DNA of 64,000 nt, from assembly GCA_011525785.1 (NCBI GenBank), contig WYBT01000021.1, positions 372,001 to 436,000 of the forward strand, read 5' to 3'. Numbering within the stretch: position 1 is the stretch's first letter; every line of letters begins with the position of its first letter. The notes below the pieces were generated by a model, which worked only from the letters and a program-made list of their open reading frames with translations, had not been told where the DNA came from and did no database searches. The position numbers and the translations under genes were made by a program. Of this stretch, positions 16,685 through 26,555 are shown in pieces. This DNA comes from Planctomycetaceae bacterium (GTDB taxonomy: Bacteria; Planctomycetota; UBA1135; GCA-002686595).

Positions 16685-18841
16685 TCAGCGCAGTTCGCTC
16701 TCGCCTTCGATCAGCTTCAGTCGGCGGCCGGCCGCGATGTCGCGGAAGGTCTGGCGCTCTCCGCTCGCCGGCCAGTGCACTTCGAGCAGCTCGACGCGCT
16801 GCGCGCTGCCCAGCCCGAAGTGCAGCGTGAACGGATTGCCGCCGAAGCTCGAGCCGCACGAGACCCGGCGGTGGATCGAGCGCGTCGTTTCGCCCTCGCG
16901 CACGTCGACTCGCACGCGCGCGCCGATGGCGTTGCGATTCGAACGCCGGCCCTCGAGCCGCAGCTCGAGCCACTGATTGGCATTGCCGGGGTTCTGGAAC
17001 AGCGCACTGGCGAAGCCGTCGCCCGGGAACGCGCCGCCCAGGTCCTCGAGCACGTCGAGATCCCCGTCGCGGTCGAAATCGAACAGGGCCACGCCGTGGC
17101 CCTTCTGGAGGTGTCCCATGCCCGACGCGTTGCTCACGTCGAGGAAGCGCTTGCCGCCGCGGTTGTGCAGCGTGAGGTTCGGCATCAGCCCCTCGTAATT
17201 GGGGTAGCCCGTGGCGAGGTAGATGTCCTCGAAACCGTCGTTGTCGAGATCGCCAAAGCTCGAGCCCATCGTGCAGTTGGGCCGCGCCAGTCCGACCTCT
17301 AGCGTCACGTTGCGGAACCCGCCGCGCCCGTCGCCCTTGTAGAGCGCCTGGGGCTCGAAGCCGCCGTCCGCGCCCGCCAGCCAGGCGACGTAGGGTTCGA
17401 GAAAGGGGTAGTAGCTGGCGACGAACAGGTCGAGCGCGCCGTCGTTGTCGTAGTCGAAGAACCAGGTCGAGAAACTCGCGATCGGCAGCTCGACTCCCGC
17501 TTTCGCGGCGATGTCTTCGAAAGTTCCATCGCCCTTGTTGCGGTAGAGCCGGTTCGCCTGGCCATTGTTCGACACGTACAGATCGAACAGGCCATCGCTG
17601 TCGACATCGCCCCAAGTCGCGCCCTTGGTGTAGCGATCGTTGGTGACGCCCGCGGCCGCCGCGACGTCCACGAAGCGTCCGCCTTCGTTGCGCCACAGCT
17701 GACACGGCGCGGGCTGCTCGGGGCTGGCTTCGTTGCCGACGAACAGATCGAGATCGCCGTCGTTGTCGTAGTCGGCCCAGGACGCAGTCTGCGTCGGCAG
17801 CATCGGCTCGACCATGCCCATGGCGTACGTCACGTCGACGAAGCGCCCGCCGCCCTCGTTGCGCAGGAGCGAATTGGGCCAGCGACCGTGTTGACGCATC
17901 CAGGCGCCGCGCAACACGAACAGATCGAGGTCGCCGTCGTTGTCGAAGTCGGCGTGCGTCAAATGGAGTCCGCCGAGGATGCCCTCCAGGCCCGACTCGC
18001 GGGTGCGCTCGACGAACGTGCCGTCGGCGGCGCCCTTCCAGAAGCGAACTTGCTCGTGCGCGCCCCAATTGCAATTCACCACATCGAGCACGCCGTCGCC
18101 GTCGAAGTCGTCTGCGACCACGCCGCCCGCGAGCGTCGGCTCAGCCAGGCCCTTTTCGCGCGCAACGTCCGTGAAGCGCGGGAACTCGCCCTGGCTGTCC
18201 ATGCGCTTGAAGTCCAAGCGGTGCTTTTCGGGAACGCGCTGCGGGTGCTCGCCGAGCGTCATCGCCGCGAGGTTGAGCAGCCAGCGCGCCCCGGCGTGCT
18301 CGGGCTTGTGCTGCAACATCCACTCGAACAGCGCGATCGCCTTGGTCGAGCCGTTCTTGTCCTGGTGAACGCCGCCGCCCTGGATCGGGAAGATGCAACT
18401 CGCCTCGCAGTGCTGCGCGACGCAGTTGGTCGTCTCGCCCAAGCGGAAGCATGCGAGTCCCAGCTCGAACGCAGTGTCGGCCGCTTCGCTCGGCGCGAAC
18501 ATCTTGGGGTGCTTCTGCACGATCTCGCGCGCCTGGTCGTAGACGCGAATCGAGTCTTCGACGCTGCCCAGGCGCAAGAGGTGAAAGCCCAGATCCCGCA
18601 GCAGTTGCCAACGCTGCTTGGGCTTCTCACCCGCGGGGATCGCGGCCAGTGCGTTGCGCGCCTGCTCGATGGCCTGGAAACCGAAGAACGGGTTCGAGCG
18701 CAGCGCTTCGTCGCGCAGGCTGGCGAGCGTGGCCACCATGCGCGCGTGGCTCTCCTGGAGCGGATCGACGGGCTTGGTGTCCTGGGGTGTCGACGCCAGC
18801 GGGAGCAGAGCGGCCGCGAAAAACGAGGTCAGCGTGGGCAT
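16685..18841 (-). CDS. Secreted FG-GAP/VCBS repeat protein with ASPIC/UnbV domain (CRTAC1-like)
   Basis: 718 aa with a short signal peptide (LTSFFAAALLPLASTPQ). Residues about 40-190 are helical and TPR-like, with a QHCEASCIFPIQGGGVH segment found in this planctomycete/CRTAC1-type family. Then come at least seven FG-GAP repeats with Ca-binding loops (DFDGDGVLDVV, DFDNDGDLDLF, DYDNDGALDLF, DLDNDGFEDIY), forming a beta-propeller, and a C-terminal ASPIC/UnbV domain (NQWLELRLEGRRSNRNAIGARVRV). Extracellular. The next minus-strand gene ends 4 bp before its start codon, so the two are probably one operon. Confidence 0.92.
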   Translation of the reverse strand: MPTLTSFFAAALLPLASTPQDTKPVDPLQESHARMVATLASLRDEALRSNPFFGFQAIEQARNALAAIPAGEKPKQRWQLLRDLGFHLLRLGSVEDSIRVYDQAREIVQKHPKMFAPSEAADTAFELGLACFRLGETTNCVAQHCEASCIFPIQGGGVHQDKNGSTKAIALFEWMLQHKPEHAGARWLLNLAAMTLGEHPQRVPEKHRLDFKRMDSQGEFPRFTDVAREKGLAEPTLAGGVVADDFDGDGVLDVVNCNWGAHEQVRFWKGAADGTFVERTRESGLEGILGGLHLTHADFDNDGDLDLFVLRGAWMRQHGRWPNSLLRNEGGGRFVDVTYAMGMVEPMLPTQTASWADYDNDGDLDLFVGNEASPEQPAPCQLWRNEGGRFVDVAAAAGVTNDRYTKGATWGDVDSDGLFDLYVSNNGQANRLYRNKGDGTFEDIAAKAGVELPIASFSTWFFDYDNDGALDLFVASYYPFLEPYVAWLAGADGGFEPQALYKGDGRGGFRNVTLEVGLARPNCTMGSSFGDLDNDGFEDIYLATGYPNYEGLMPNLTLHNRGGKRFLDVSNASGMGHLQKGHGVALFDFDRDGDLDVLEDLGGAFPGDGFASALFQNPGNANQWLELRLEGRRSNRNAIGARVRVDVREGETTRSIHRRVSCGSSFGGNPFTLHFGLGSAQRVELLEVHWPASGERQTFRDIAAGRRLKLIEGESELR

Positions 18842-18845
18842 CGCA

Positions 18846-19667
18846 TCAGTCTAGTGAGCGTCGCAGGGTCCGCAGCGCGCTCTCCAGCGCGTCGTCGCGC
18901 GGCCACCGCGGCGCAGCGGCGAGCGCGGCGTCGAGTTCCGCGCGCGCCTTCGCCCGCTCTCCGCGCGCGTCGAGCACCTTGGCCAGGATCTGTCGGTTTT
19001 CGCGGCTCGCTTCGACGGCGCACGCGCGCCGAGCGAACTGCTCCGCCTGCGCGAGGCTCGAATCCGGCGCGCCGAAGGCCATCACCGACGCGATCCACGG
19101 CAGGGTCTCGAGGCGCAGGTGTACGAGTGCGAGTGTGGCGAGGGCCGTGGGCTCGTCCGGCGCCGCTGCGAGAGCGCGCTGCGCGACCTCGACCGTGCGT
19201 TTGGCGTGTCCCGCGCGATCGAACATCGGCTGCAGGTGCGTGGTCGTGCCGAGCGCCCAGGCGAGTTGGCCCAGGGCCGCTGCCGAATCGGCGCCGGCGG
19301 CCTGCGCACGCTCGGCGAACTCCAACGCGCTCGCCGCCGCGTGGTCCCGCGAGCTGCGATCCTCTGCCGCGAACAGCGCCATCCCGTCGCTCTCGGCGCG
19401 CGATGCGGCGTTGAGAACGCGAGCGTCGTCGGGCTGCGCCGCCGCGAGCGCCAGGGCCAGCTCGCGCGCGCCGCGCAGGTCGCGCTCGCTCCGGCGCCGC
19501 TCGATCGTCTGGAGCGCGCCGTCGACGTCGGAGTTCGGCATCGCCGCCGTCGGCTGGCTGGCGCGCCACGCTGTGAGGTCGATGCGCGGACTCGAGCAAC
19601 TGGCGAACAGCGCTGCGCCGAGCACCAACACGAGCACGTGGATCCAGTTCTTGCCGATGCGTTCCAT
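18846..19667 (-). CDS. TPR-like lipoprotein of unknown function
   Basis: 273 aa from ATG 19667; longer in-frame starts give Arg-rich non-coding-looking sequence, whereas MERIGKNWIHVLVLVLGAALFASCSS is a textbook lipoprotein signal (FASC lipobox). The rest is Ala-rich and helical with repeated ~34-residue units (GARELALALAAAQPDDARVL, RTVEVAQRALAAAPDEPTALATLALV, KVLDARGERAKARAELDAALAAAP), i.e. tetratricopeptide-type repeats. Its stop is 4 bp upstream of the FG-GAP protein's start, suggesting they act together at the envelope. Confidence 0.75.
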   Translation of the reverse strand: MERIGKNWIHVLVLVLGAALFASCSSPRIDLTAWRASQPTAAMPNSDVDGALQTIERRRSERDLRGARELALALAAAQPDDARVLNAASRAESDGMALFAAEDRSSRDHAAASALEFAERAQAAGADSAAALGQLAWALGTTTHLQPMFDRAGHAKRTVEVAQRALAAAPDEPTALATLALVHLRLETLPWIASVMAFGAPDSSLAQAEQFARRACAVEASRENRQILAKVLDARGERAKARAELDAALAAAPRWPRDDALESALRTLRRSLD

Positions 19668-19741
19668 GGGGGCGTCTCTCCCTCGAACCTGGGTCGATAC
19701 CGAGGCCCGCGCGCGTCGCGCAGTACGCTTGCGCCCGAGCC

Positions 19742-20173
19742 ATGCCCCATTGTGACCACGTCGCCTTCCGAGTTGCAGACCTCGCGCGCTCGATTGCGTT
19801 CTACGAGCGCATGGCGCCCGCCCGGCTGATCCGCCGCGAGCAGCACGCCGACCGCTGGCGCAGCGAGATCGCAATGCTCGAACCCGAGGGACAGAGAGGC
19901 TTTCGCATCGTGCTGATCGAGCCCAGGCGCGTGAGCTGGCTGCTGAAGCTGTTCCACGCCTTCGTGCCGCGTCAGACCCGCAGTCACGAGCACATCGGCT
20001 TCGCCTGCGCGTCGCGCGAGGAGCTCGAGCAACGCGCGCGGGTGGCGCGCGAACTGGGCGCGGTGGTGAAGAACGAGCTCACCCAGCTCGAGGGCCGTGA
20101 TGTGTGGGTGTTCGAAGTGCTCGATCCCGACCGCAACGCGCTCGAGTGGACCTTCGGACCGATCCACGGGTGA
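19742..20173 (+). CDS. VOC-family (glyoxalase/bleomycin-resistance fold) protein
   Basis: 143 aa. Starts with the VOC metal-site pattern HCDHVAFRVADLARSIAFYERM and ends with VFEVLDPDRNALEWTFGP, giving the paired beta-alpha-beta-beta-beta modules of glyoxalase I-like dioxygenases and lyases. Candidate metal ligands are H6 and the terminal E of LEW, plus H in RSHEHIGF. Cytoplasmic; substrate unknown. Divergent from the TPR lipoprotein, with 74 bp between the start codons. Confidence 0.82.
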   Translation: MPHCDHVAFRVADLARSIAFYERMAPARLIRREQHADRWRSEIAMLEPEGQRGFRIVLIEPRRVSWLLKLFHAFVPRQTRSHEHIGFACASREELEQRARVARELGAVVKNELTQLEGRDVWVFEVLDPDRNALEWTFGPIHG

Positions 20174-20269
20174 CGCGCGCGACGCGCTCGGGCGACGCCG
20201 GCGTCGGGCGCATCGTTCGCGGCAGCGGCCAGCTTGGCGCGGCGGCCTTCGCGCGGCGATGATGGCGGC

Positions 20270-20767
20270 ATGAACGCTGCTGCGCTGCGGATCCTGGTCA
20301 CCGGCGGGACCTTCGACAAGAACTACGACGAGCTCGAGGGCCGCCTGCGCTTCGGGAACACGCACGTCCCCGAGATGCTGGCGCTGGGTCGCAGCCGGCT
20401 GCAGGTGTCGGTCGAGACGCTGATGATGATCGACAGCCTCGAGATGACCGACGAGCACCGCGCGCGCATCCTCGCCGCCTGCCGCGCGGCGCCCGAGCCG
20501 CGCATCGTGATCACGCACGGCACCGACACCATGGAGCTCACCGCCCGCACGCTGCACGCGGCCGCGCTCGACAAAACCGTGGTGCTGACGGGCGCGATGG
20601 TGCCCTACGCCTTCGGCAGCTCCGACGGGCTGTTCAACCTCGGCAGCGCGCTGGCCTTCGCGCAGGCGCTGCCCTCGGGCGTGTGGGTGGCGATGAACGG
20701 CTGCTTCCTGCGCGGCGATCGCGTGCGCAAGGACCGTTCGTGCGGCGTGTTCGAAGAGCGCGAATAG
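20270..20767 (+). CDS. Half-length asparaginase (N-terminal domain only)
   Basis: 165 aa. Contains the two active-site threonine motifs of L-asparaginases: VTGGTFDK near the start and THGTDTM in the middle, and the GAMVPYAFGSSDGLFNLG segment that follows. Full-length enzymes have ~330 residues with a C-terminal domain that completes the active site of the neighbouring subunit; here the protein ends after RDRSCGVFEERE-like sequence with a clean stop and no remnant downstream. Such short asparaginase-domain proteins are known as a family, so this is probably a real short form rather than a truncation. Confidence 0.82.
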   Translation: MNAAALRILVTGGTFDKNYDELEGRLRFGNTHVPEMLALGRSRLQVSVETLMMIDSLEMTDEHRARILAACRAAPEPRIVITHGTDTMELTARTLHAAALDKTVVLTGAMVPYAFGSSDGLFNLGSALAFAQALPSGVWVAMNGCFLRGDRVRKDRSCGVFEERE

Positions 20768-20783
20768 CCAGCGGCGCGCTCGA

Positions 20784-21251
20784 CTAGTAACGCGGCCGCG
20801 CCTTCCGCAGGTCGCGGACGACGCACGCGGCCGCCGCCATTCCGAAGAGCAGCCATGCCAAGGCTGTGACCAGCCCCCGTGTGCGGCTGTCGTCGATCCA
20901 CAGGTTCAGAGTGAGGCCCAGGAACAGCAGCACGGCCGCCCCCGCGCGCCACGCTGCGCGCCGCTCCTCGTCGAGCTTCGCTTGGCGCAGGTCGTAGATC
21001 GCGAGCGCCATCACGGCCAATGCGAACACCGACCAGCTCGCGTCGGCGATGAGCGAGCGCCGCGGCTCGTCGAACGCCGGACCAGCCAGTCGCAGGGCGA
21101 GATAGCACAGCCCGCCCGCGCCGCCCATCCACAGCCAGCGTCGGCGCTCGTCGCGCGGCGCGGTGTGGATTCGCTCCGGCTGCGCGGCCTCCGGGCGCTC
21201 TCGCGCGCCCCGTCGGTCGATCTCGGTCGTTTCCTTTGCGCGCTCGCTCAC
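20784..21251 (-). CDS. Small integral membrane protein of unknown function
   Basis: 155 aa from GTG 21251. A polar Arg-rich N-terminus (SERAKETTEIDRRGARERPE) is followed by four predicted membrane helices: WLWMGGAGGLCYLALRLAG, ASWSVFALAVMALAIY, AGAAVLLFLGLTLNLWI and VTALAWLLFGMAAAACVV. It is divergent from the methyltransferase gene with 85 bp between. I do not recognise the family. Confidence 0.62.
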   Translation of the reverse strand: MSERAKETTEIDRRGARERPEAAQPERIHTAPRDERRRWLWMGGAGGLCYLALRLAGPAFDEPRRSLIADASWSVFALAVMALAIYDLRQAKLDEERRAAWRAGAAVLLFLGLTLNLWIDDSRTRGLVTALAWLLFGMAAAACVVRDLRKARPRY

Positions 21252-21336
21252 GACACGTCTCCGTTTCGAACCCCAGCTTGCCAGATTCGCCGGGTTTTTC
21301 GGGCGCGAACTTGCGCCGGCATGTGGATACGCGGAC

Positions 21337-22152
21337 ATGGAAGTCACAGCTGAGATGAGCGCGCTCAAGACGCGCATGAAGAGCGTTTGGATGGCCGGCG
21401 ACTACGCCACGTTTGCCAAACCGATGGCCCCGGGTGCGCTGGCCTTTCTGGACCGACTCGGACTCGATCCGGGCGAGTCGATGCTCGACGCCGGGTGCGG
21501 CGCCGGCCAGCTCGCCATCCCGGCGGCGCGCCGCGGCGTGCGGGTCACGGCGGTCGACATCGCGACGAATTCCGTCGCGCAGGCGCGTGCGTGGGCCGCG
21601 GCGGAAGGGCTCGAGGCGCGGATCCTCGAAGGCGACGTGGAAGCGCTCGAGCTACCCGATGGCGAGTTCGACGTCGTGGTGAGCCTGTTCGCGGCGATGT
21701 TCGCGCCGCGGCCCGAACGCGTCGCCGCCGAGCTCTTCCGCCTGGCCAAGCCCGGCGGACGCGTGGTCATGGCCAACTGGACTCCCGAGGGCTTCGTGGG
21801 GCAGATGTTCGGCCTGGTGGGCAAGTTCGTGCCGCCGCCGGCGCTCGCGCCGTCGCCGCTCGCGTGGGGAGTCGAGTCGACGGTGCGCGAGCGCTTCCGC
21901 GGCTTCGATGGCGAACTCGAGCTCGCGCGTCGCTCGTACCCGTTCACGTACGAGTGCACGCCGCGCGAGACGGTCGAGTTTTATCGCAGGCACTACGGGC
22001 CGATGAACCGCGCCTTCGCCGCGCTCGACGAGGCCGCGGCGGCGCGGCTGCGCGCAGAGCTCGAGCAGTTGTGGACGCGCTGGAACGGGTCGGACGCGGC
22101 GCCCACGCGCTATGCCGGCGAGTACCTCGAAGTGGTGCTGACCAAGCACTGA
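21337..22152 (+). CDS. Class I SAM-dependent methyltransferase
   Basis: 271 aa from ATG 21337. Motif I is MLDAGCGAGQLAIPAARRG, followed by the acidic loop VTAVDIAT, motif II-like LEGDVEALELPDGEFDVVVSLFAAMF and KPGGRVVMANW. This is the UbiE/Coq5-like methyltransf_11/25 group; the substrate cannot be told. Ends 30 bp before a strong hairpin shared with the convergent chemoreceptor gene. Confidence 0.88.
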   Translation: MEVTAEMSALKTRMKSVWMAGDYATFAKPMAPGALAFLDRLGLDPGESMLDAGCGAGQLAIPAARRGVRVTAVDIATNSVAQARAWAAAEGLEARILEGDVEALELPDGEFDVVVSLFAAMFAPRPERVAAELFRLAKPGGRVVMANWTPEGFVGQMFGLVGKFVPPPALAPSPLAWGVESTVRERFRGFDGELELARRSYPFTYECTPRETVEFYRRHYGPMNRAFAALDEAAAARLRAELEQLWTRWNGSDAAPTRYAGEYLEVVLTKH

Positions 22153-22181
22153 GCGCGAGCTCGACGCGGCGTTGAAAGCGA

Positions 22182-22211
22182 CAGCGGCCGCGGGATCAAC
22201 CGCGGTCGCTG
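22182..22211. terminator. Bidirectional terminator-like hairpin between convergent genes
   Basis: A 12-bp stem with one mismatch (arms 22182-22193 and 22200-22211, CAGCGGCCGCGG / CCGCGGTCGCTG, 6-nt loop GATCAA) sits between the stops of the methyltransferase and the chemoreceptor. No long U-tract is present on either side. Confidence 0.5.
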
Positions 22212-22267
22212 CCGGAGCCCTGCCGACTGGGGCGTTCCAACGTCTGTCGTCGGCGTCTCAACCAACC

Positions 22268-24031
22268 TCAGATCTTGAAGCGCGCGACCAGCGCCTGCAT
22301 TCCCGATGCCAGGCGCGCGAGTTCGGCCGCCGCGCGCTGGGACTCGCTCGCGCCGGACGAGGTGCTCGCCGCCGCATCTGCGACCGAGCCGATGTTGCGC
22401 GCGATCTCTTCGGCGCCCTTGGCGGTCTCCGAGACATTGCGCGCCATTTCCTGCGTGGTCGAGCTCTGCTGCTGAACCGCGCCGGCGATGGTCGCCTGGG
22501 CCTGGTTGATCTCGCGGATGATCTTGTCGATGCGGCCGATCGCGTCGACGGCGTTGCGCGAGTCGCCTTGAATCGACTCGATGCGCCGCGAGATGTCCTC
22601 GGTCGCGCGCGCCGTCTCCTTGGCGAGCTCCTTGACCTCGTGCGCGACCACCGCGAAGCCCTTGCCGGCGGCGCCGGCGCGTGCGGCCTCGATCGTCGCG
22701 TTGAGCGCGAGCAGGTTGGTCTGCTGGGCGATGCCCGTGATGACCTTGATGACCTGGCCGATCTCGGCCGACGACGCGCCGAGCTTGGTGACGGTCGAGT
22801 TGGTGTGCTGCGCCACGTCCACGGCCTCGGTCGCGACGCGCGCGGCGCGCTCGGCCGAGCTCGCGATCTCGCGGATGCTGGCGGTCATCTCTTCGGTGCT
22901 CGCGGCGACCACCAGCGTGTTCTGGCTCACCTGCGTGGAGGCCTGGCTGACGACCTTCGATTGCGCCGAGGTTTCTTCCGCGTTGGCGCCCATCTGAACG
23001 CTCACCGCCGCCAGTTGCTCCGCGGCGCTGGCCAGCGTGCGCGAGTTGTCGGCGATGCTCGTGATCGAAGTGCGCAACTGCGCCAGGAAGCGGCCCAGCG
23101 CATCGCCCATCTGTCCGATCGCGTCGGCGCCGCTCACGCCCACCGGTCGCGTCAGGTCCCCGGCCGCGGCCGCGTTGACCGCCGCCAGCATCTCGTCGAC
23201 CTTCACGCGCAACTCCTCGTTGCGTTGGCGCTCGCGCTCGTTGGCTTCCTGAATCTTGCGCTCGGTCGCGAGCCGCTCGGTGATCACTTCCCAGGTGACC
23301 ATCGGTCCCAGGTATTCGCCGCTCGCCCCGAGCATCGCCGTCACCAGCAGGTGCAGCGTCTCGTTGCCGAGCTGGATCTTGGCCGAGTGCGGCAGGTTCC
23401 GCGGGTTCGCGAGCAGCTTGCGCTGGTGCGAAGGGTCCTTGTGGAACACGTCCACCGACTGTCCCACGACGTCGCTGGCCTTGACCGGCAGCAGGTGCTC
23501 GATCGTGCGCAGCGTCTCGAGCGACTTGGGGTTGGCGTAGGTGATGCGCAGGTCCTTGTCCGCGCACATCACGTTGATCGGCATGTTCGTGAGCATCGAG
23601 GTGATGCGCGCGATCTCGCGCTCGCGCTCGAGGTCGCGCGTGACGACCTTCCACGTGACCATCGGCCCGATGTAGTCGCCCGCGTCGTTCATCATCGCCG
23701 TGACGCGCAGCTCCAGCGTCTGGTCGCCGAGCTGGATGTTCGCCGTGTGCGGCAGATTGCGCGGATCGCCGAGCAGCCGGCGCTGCATGGCCGGTTGCTT
23801 GTGGAAGATGTCGACCGACTGGCCGAGCACCTGATCGGGTCGCACCGGCAGCAGGTGCTCGATCGAGCGCAGTGTCTCGAGCGACGCGCGGTTGACGTAG
23901 GTGATCACCAGGTCGCGGTTGGCGCACATGATGTTCACCGGGGCGTTGTCGAGGAGCGCTCGGTCGCGCGCAGCGTCCGCGGCGCGGGTCTCGGCGTTCA
24001 GAGACGGTGCTAGCTCAGCTTGGGTCTGCAT
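22268..24031 (-). CDS. Soluble chemoreceptor: PAS-PAS-MCP signalling protein
   Basis: 587 aa from ATG 24031. Two tandem, closely similar PAS domains ([19 protein letters not shown]... and [19 protein letters not shown]..., each followed by a [11 protein letters not shown]-type segment) precede a short HAMP-like stretch and a full MCP signalling domain with the conserved tip [18 protein letters not shown] and [15 protein letters not shown]. No membrane helices, so it is cytoplasmic. A 1.8-kb longer in-frame reading upstream is an antisense-like shadow of the next gene. It follows the CheA-like gene by 83 bp, and the pair probably forms a signalling array module. Confidence 0.93.
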   Translation of the reverse strand: MQTQAELAPSLNAETRAADAARDRALLDNAPVNIMCANRDLVITYVNRASLETLRSIEHLLPVRPDQVLGQSVDIFHKQPAMQRRLLGDPRNLPHTANIQLGDQTLELRVTAMMNDAGDYIGPMVTWKVVTRDLEREREIARITSMLTNMPINVMCADKDLRITYANPKSLETLRTIEHLLPVKASDVVGQSVDVFHKDPSHQRKLLANPRNLPHSAKIQLGNETLHLLVTAMLGASGEYLGPMVTWEVITERLATERKIQEANERERQRNEELRVKVDEMLAAVNAAAAGDLTRPVGVSGADAIGQMGDALGRFLAQLRTSITSIADNSRTLASAAEQLAAVSVQMGANAEETSAQSKVVSQASTQVSQNTLVVAASTEEMTASIREIASSAERAARVATEAVDVAQHTNSTVTKLGASSAEIGQVIKVITGIAQQTNLLALNATIEAARAGAAGKGFAVVAHEVKELAKETARATEDISRRIESIQGDSRNAVDAIGRIDKIIREINQAQATIAGAVQQQSSTTQEMARNVSETAKGAEEIARNIGSVADAAASTSSGASESQRAAAELARLASGMQALVARFKI

Positions 24032-24114
24032 GGACTGTGGCGATGGAAGGTTGGAGGACTTGCGCCGCGCGTCCGACTGCGAGGGGGGCCCGGACGCGCA
24101 GGGTTCGGTTGGGT

Positions 24115-26292
24115 TCAGGCTCGGCGCTCGAGGGCCGTTGCGTCGCCGAGCAAGCGCTCGACATCGAGCACCAGCACGAGCGAATCGGGCAGCGTGTACA
24201 GCTCGCGCACGGCCGTGAGCACCGCGCGGTTGCCGTGCCGCGGCGCGGGAGCGAGCAGCTCCGGGTCGATCTCGAGCACATCGCCGACGCTGTCGACGCG
24301 CGCTGCGAGCGGGCCCTGTCGAGTGCGGAAGACGACGGTCATCGCGCCGGACTCGGCGCCTTGGGCCTCCTCCCGCGCGGCGCTCAAGCGCTGGGCGAGA
24401 TCGAGCGTCAGGACGGTCTGTCCGCGCAGGTTGATCAGCGCATCGGCGCCGGGCGCCGCGCGCGGGACGTTGGTCAGCGGCGGCGTGCGCAGGATCTCCT
24501 GAACCGACTCCACGTCCGCGGCCAGCGCGAGTTCGCCCACGTGGAACGTGCACAGTTGGCGCACCGTCTGTGAGTCCTCCGCCTCGGAGTCGGCGCCGAT
24601 CGTCTGCGCGTCGCCGCCCAGGCCGGCGCGCGCCGCGATCCAGGCCACGTCGATGATGTCGGTCACCGAGCTGCCCAGCACCACCGTGCTCGCGATGCCC
24701 TCGCGCGGTGCGTCGCGGCGCGCCTGCGGCTCGCAGTCGAGGATGTCGACGATGCGCTCGGCGACCATGCCGAGCAGGCGCCCGTCGATCGCCAGCACGA
24801 CCACGCTCGCGAAGTCGCGCTCCGCGCTCGTCGGCGCCGGCGGCAGTCCCAGCAGGTCGGCGGTCTCGATCAAAGGCAGGATCGTTCCGCGGTACTGCAC
24901 GACGCGCGCGTCGCACGAACGCTCGAGCGACTCGAGCGGGAACTCCTCGAGGCGGCTGACCTTGTCGAGCGGCGCAGCCATGCGTCGCCCGCCGCGCAGC
25001 TCGAACACCAGCCAGCGCTCGCGCTCGCTCGCATTCGCGTCCAGCGTCGGGGCGCCGCGCTCGCTGCGCGCCAGGCCGAGTTCGGAAACTTCGAGTCCGG
25101 CGCTGCGCGCCAGGCCCGGCACATCGAGGATCAGCGCGACTCCGCCGTCTCCGAGCACCGTGGCGCCGGAGTACAGGCCGAGCGCCGCGAGCGCGGGAGC
25201 GAGGCCCTTGACCACGATCTCCTCGGTGTCGTGGATCTTGTCCACCACCAGGCCGTAGCGTTGCGCGCCCGCCTGCAGCACGACCAGCCCGCTGGTTTCG
25301 CGCTCCTCGAGCCCTTCGCTCGACAGTCCCAGCGCGCCGCGCAAGTCGACGACCGGCAGCAGCTCCTCGCGCAGGCGGAAGACCGAGCCGCCGGCGAAGC
25401 TCTCGACCTGCGCCGAGTCGCCGCGCGCGATGCGCACCAGCTCGACCAGGCTGGTCTGCGGCAGGGCGAAGCGTTCGGCGCCGGCCGACACCAGCAGGGC
25501 GGGCGTGATGGCGAGTGTGAGCGGTATGGCGAGCCGCGACACGTTGCGTTCGCCGCTGCGGCTGGTCGCGAGGTTGGCGCCCAGGCGTGCGAACTCCGAG
25601 CGCACGCGCGCCAGCGACTCGCGCACCGCCGGCGAGTCCTGGTCGAGGCCGGCGCCGTCGTCCGTGAGTTCCAACACCACGCGGCCGCCCTCGTGGGACG
25701 CGGCCAGTTCGAGCAGCGCTTCGCGCGGCTTGCCGGCGCGTTCGCGCTCGTTCGCGCTCTCGATGCTGTGCTCGACGACCAGTCGCACGAGCTCTCCCAG
25801 CGGCTCGCGCAGGCCCTCGAGCGCCGTGCGGTCGAGTTCGATCTCGAAGCCCTCGAGTCGCAGCGCGACGCGCTTGCCGGCCTTCGCTGCGCACTCACGC
25901 GCCAGCTCGCTGATCGCGCCCCAGGCGGCGCCGACCGGCTGCATGCGCATGCGCATCAGTCCCTCTTGCAGGTCGCTCGTTACGACGTCCAGTCGCTGCG
26001 TGATCGCGGTCGCGGCGTTGTCGCGCGAGGCCAGCGAAGTCTGCAGCAGTTGATTGCGCGCGAGCACCAGCTCGCCCACCAGGTCGACCAGCGCGTCGAG
26101 CTCCGCAACTGCGACGCGCACGGTCTGCGGCGCGCCGCTCGGCGGCGGGTCGAGGCCGAGCAACGCTGCGCGAGGCTCGGAGCTGTTGGCGTCGCTCTTG
26201 GGCAACGCGGGTGCGGGCGCGGCCTCGGCTGAGGCGGAGCTCTTGGGGGCAGCCGTGCTGACGAAGTCGTTCGAGTCGTGGGGCGCGGACAC
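24115..26292 (-). CDS. CheA-like scaffold lacking HPt, with degenerate ATPase and three CheW domains
   Basis: 725 aa from GTG 26292, which has a GGAG ribosome site six bases upstream. After a Pro/Ala linker comes the CheA dimerisation region ([23 protein letters not shown]), then a shortened ATPase region: the N-box reads [13 protein letters not shown] instead of the usual 'RNAxDHGIE', so the Mg-binding Asn is gone; the G1-like [10 protein letters not shown] is kept, but no GxGxG G2 box is visible before [11 protein letters not shown]. Three CheW-type domains follow (about 250-420, 425-570 and 580-725). There is no N-terminal histidine phosphotransfer domain. It looks like a non-phosphorylating array scaffold for the adjacent chemoreceptor rather than a kinase. 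Confidence 0.82.
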   Translation of the reverse strand: MSAPHDSNDFVSTAAPKSSASAEAAPAPALPKSDANSSEPRAALLGLDPPPSGAPQTVRVAVAELDALVDLVGELVLARNQLLQTSLASRDNAATAITQRLDVVTSDLQEGLMRMRMQPVGAAWGAISELARECAAKAGKRVALRLEGFEIELDRTALEGLREPLGELVRLVVEHSIESANERERAGKPREALLELAASHEGGRVVLELTDDGAGLDQDSPAVRESLARVRSEFARLGANLATSRSGERNVSRLAIPLTLAITPALLVSAGAERFALPQTSLVELVRIARGDSAQVESFAGGSVFRLREELLPVVDLRGALGLSSEGLEERETSGLVVLQAGAQRYGLVVDKIHDTEEIVVKGLAPALAALGLYSGATVLGDGGVALILDVPGLARSAGLEVSELGLARSERGAPTLDANASERERWLVFELRGGRRMAAPLDKVSRLEEFPLESLERSCDARVVQYRGTILPLIETADLLGLPPAPTSAERDFASVVVLAIDGRLLGMVAERIVDILDCEPQARRDAPREGIASTVVLGSSVTDIIDVAWIAARAGLGGDAQTIGADSEAEDSQTVRQLCTFHVGELALAADVESVQEILRTPPLTNVPRAAPGADALINLRGQTVLTLDLAQRLSAAREEAQGAESGAMTVVFRTRQGPLAARVDSVGDVLEIDPELLAPAPRHGNRAVLTAVRELYTLPDSLVLVLDVERLLGDATALERRA

Positions 26293-26555
26293 GGGAACTC
26301 CGAGGAAACGGAGGTGGGCGGGTCGGCGAGGACTCGATTGCGGCAGGGGGGGCGTAACCGACCTGCCTCGCGACGGCCCCGAAGTTCGGGCGGCGCAGCG
26401 CGCGCTCTTGAAACAAATGTCGGAATCGCCCCATCCGTTCGCCCAACTGCGTAGGCGACGCGCGAGGTGGCGAGCAGGCTGCGGGTGGCCGGCTCTCGAG
26501 CCACGACTTCGCGCTGCGGCCTGCTGCGCCGCGCGCTCCGAGCGCAACGCGCTCC

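Noticed and set aside
22268-25894. A single 1208-residue open frame covering the chemoreceptor and most of the CheA-like gene
   Set aside because: Beyond ATG 24031 the translation is Arg/Ala-rich and antisense in character to a well-supported CheA-like frame; the PAS-PAS-MCP protein is complete from 24031.
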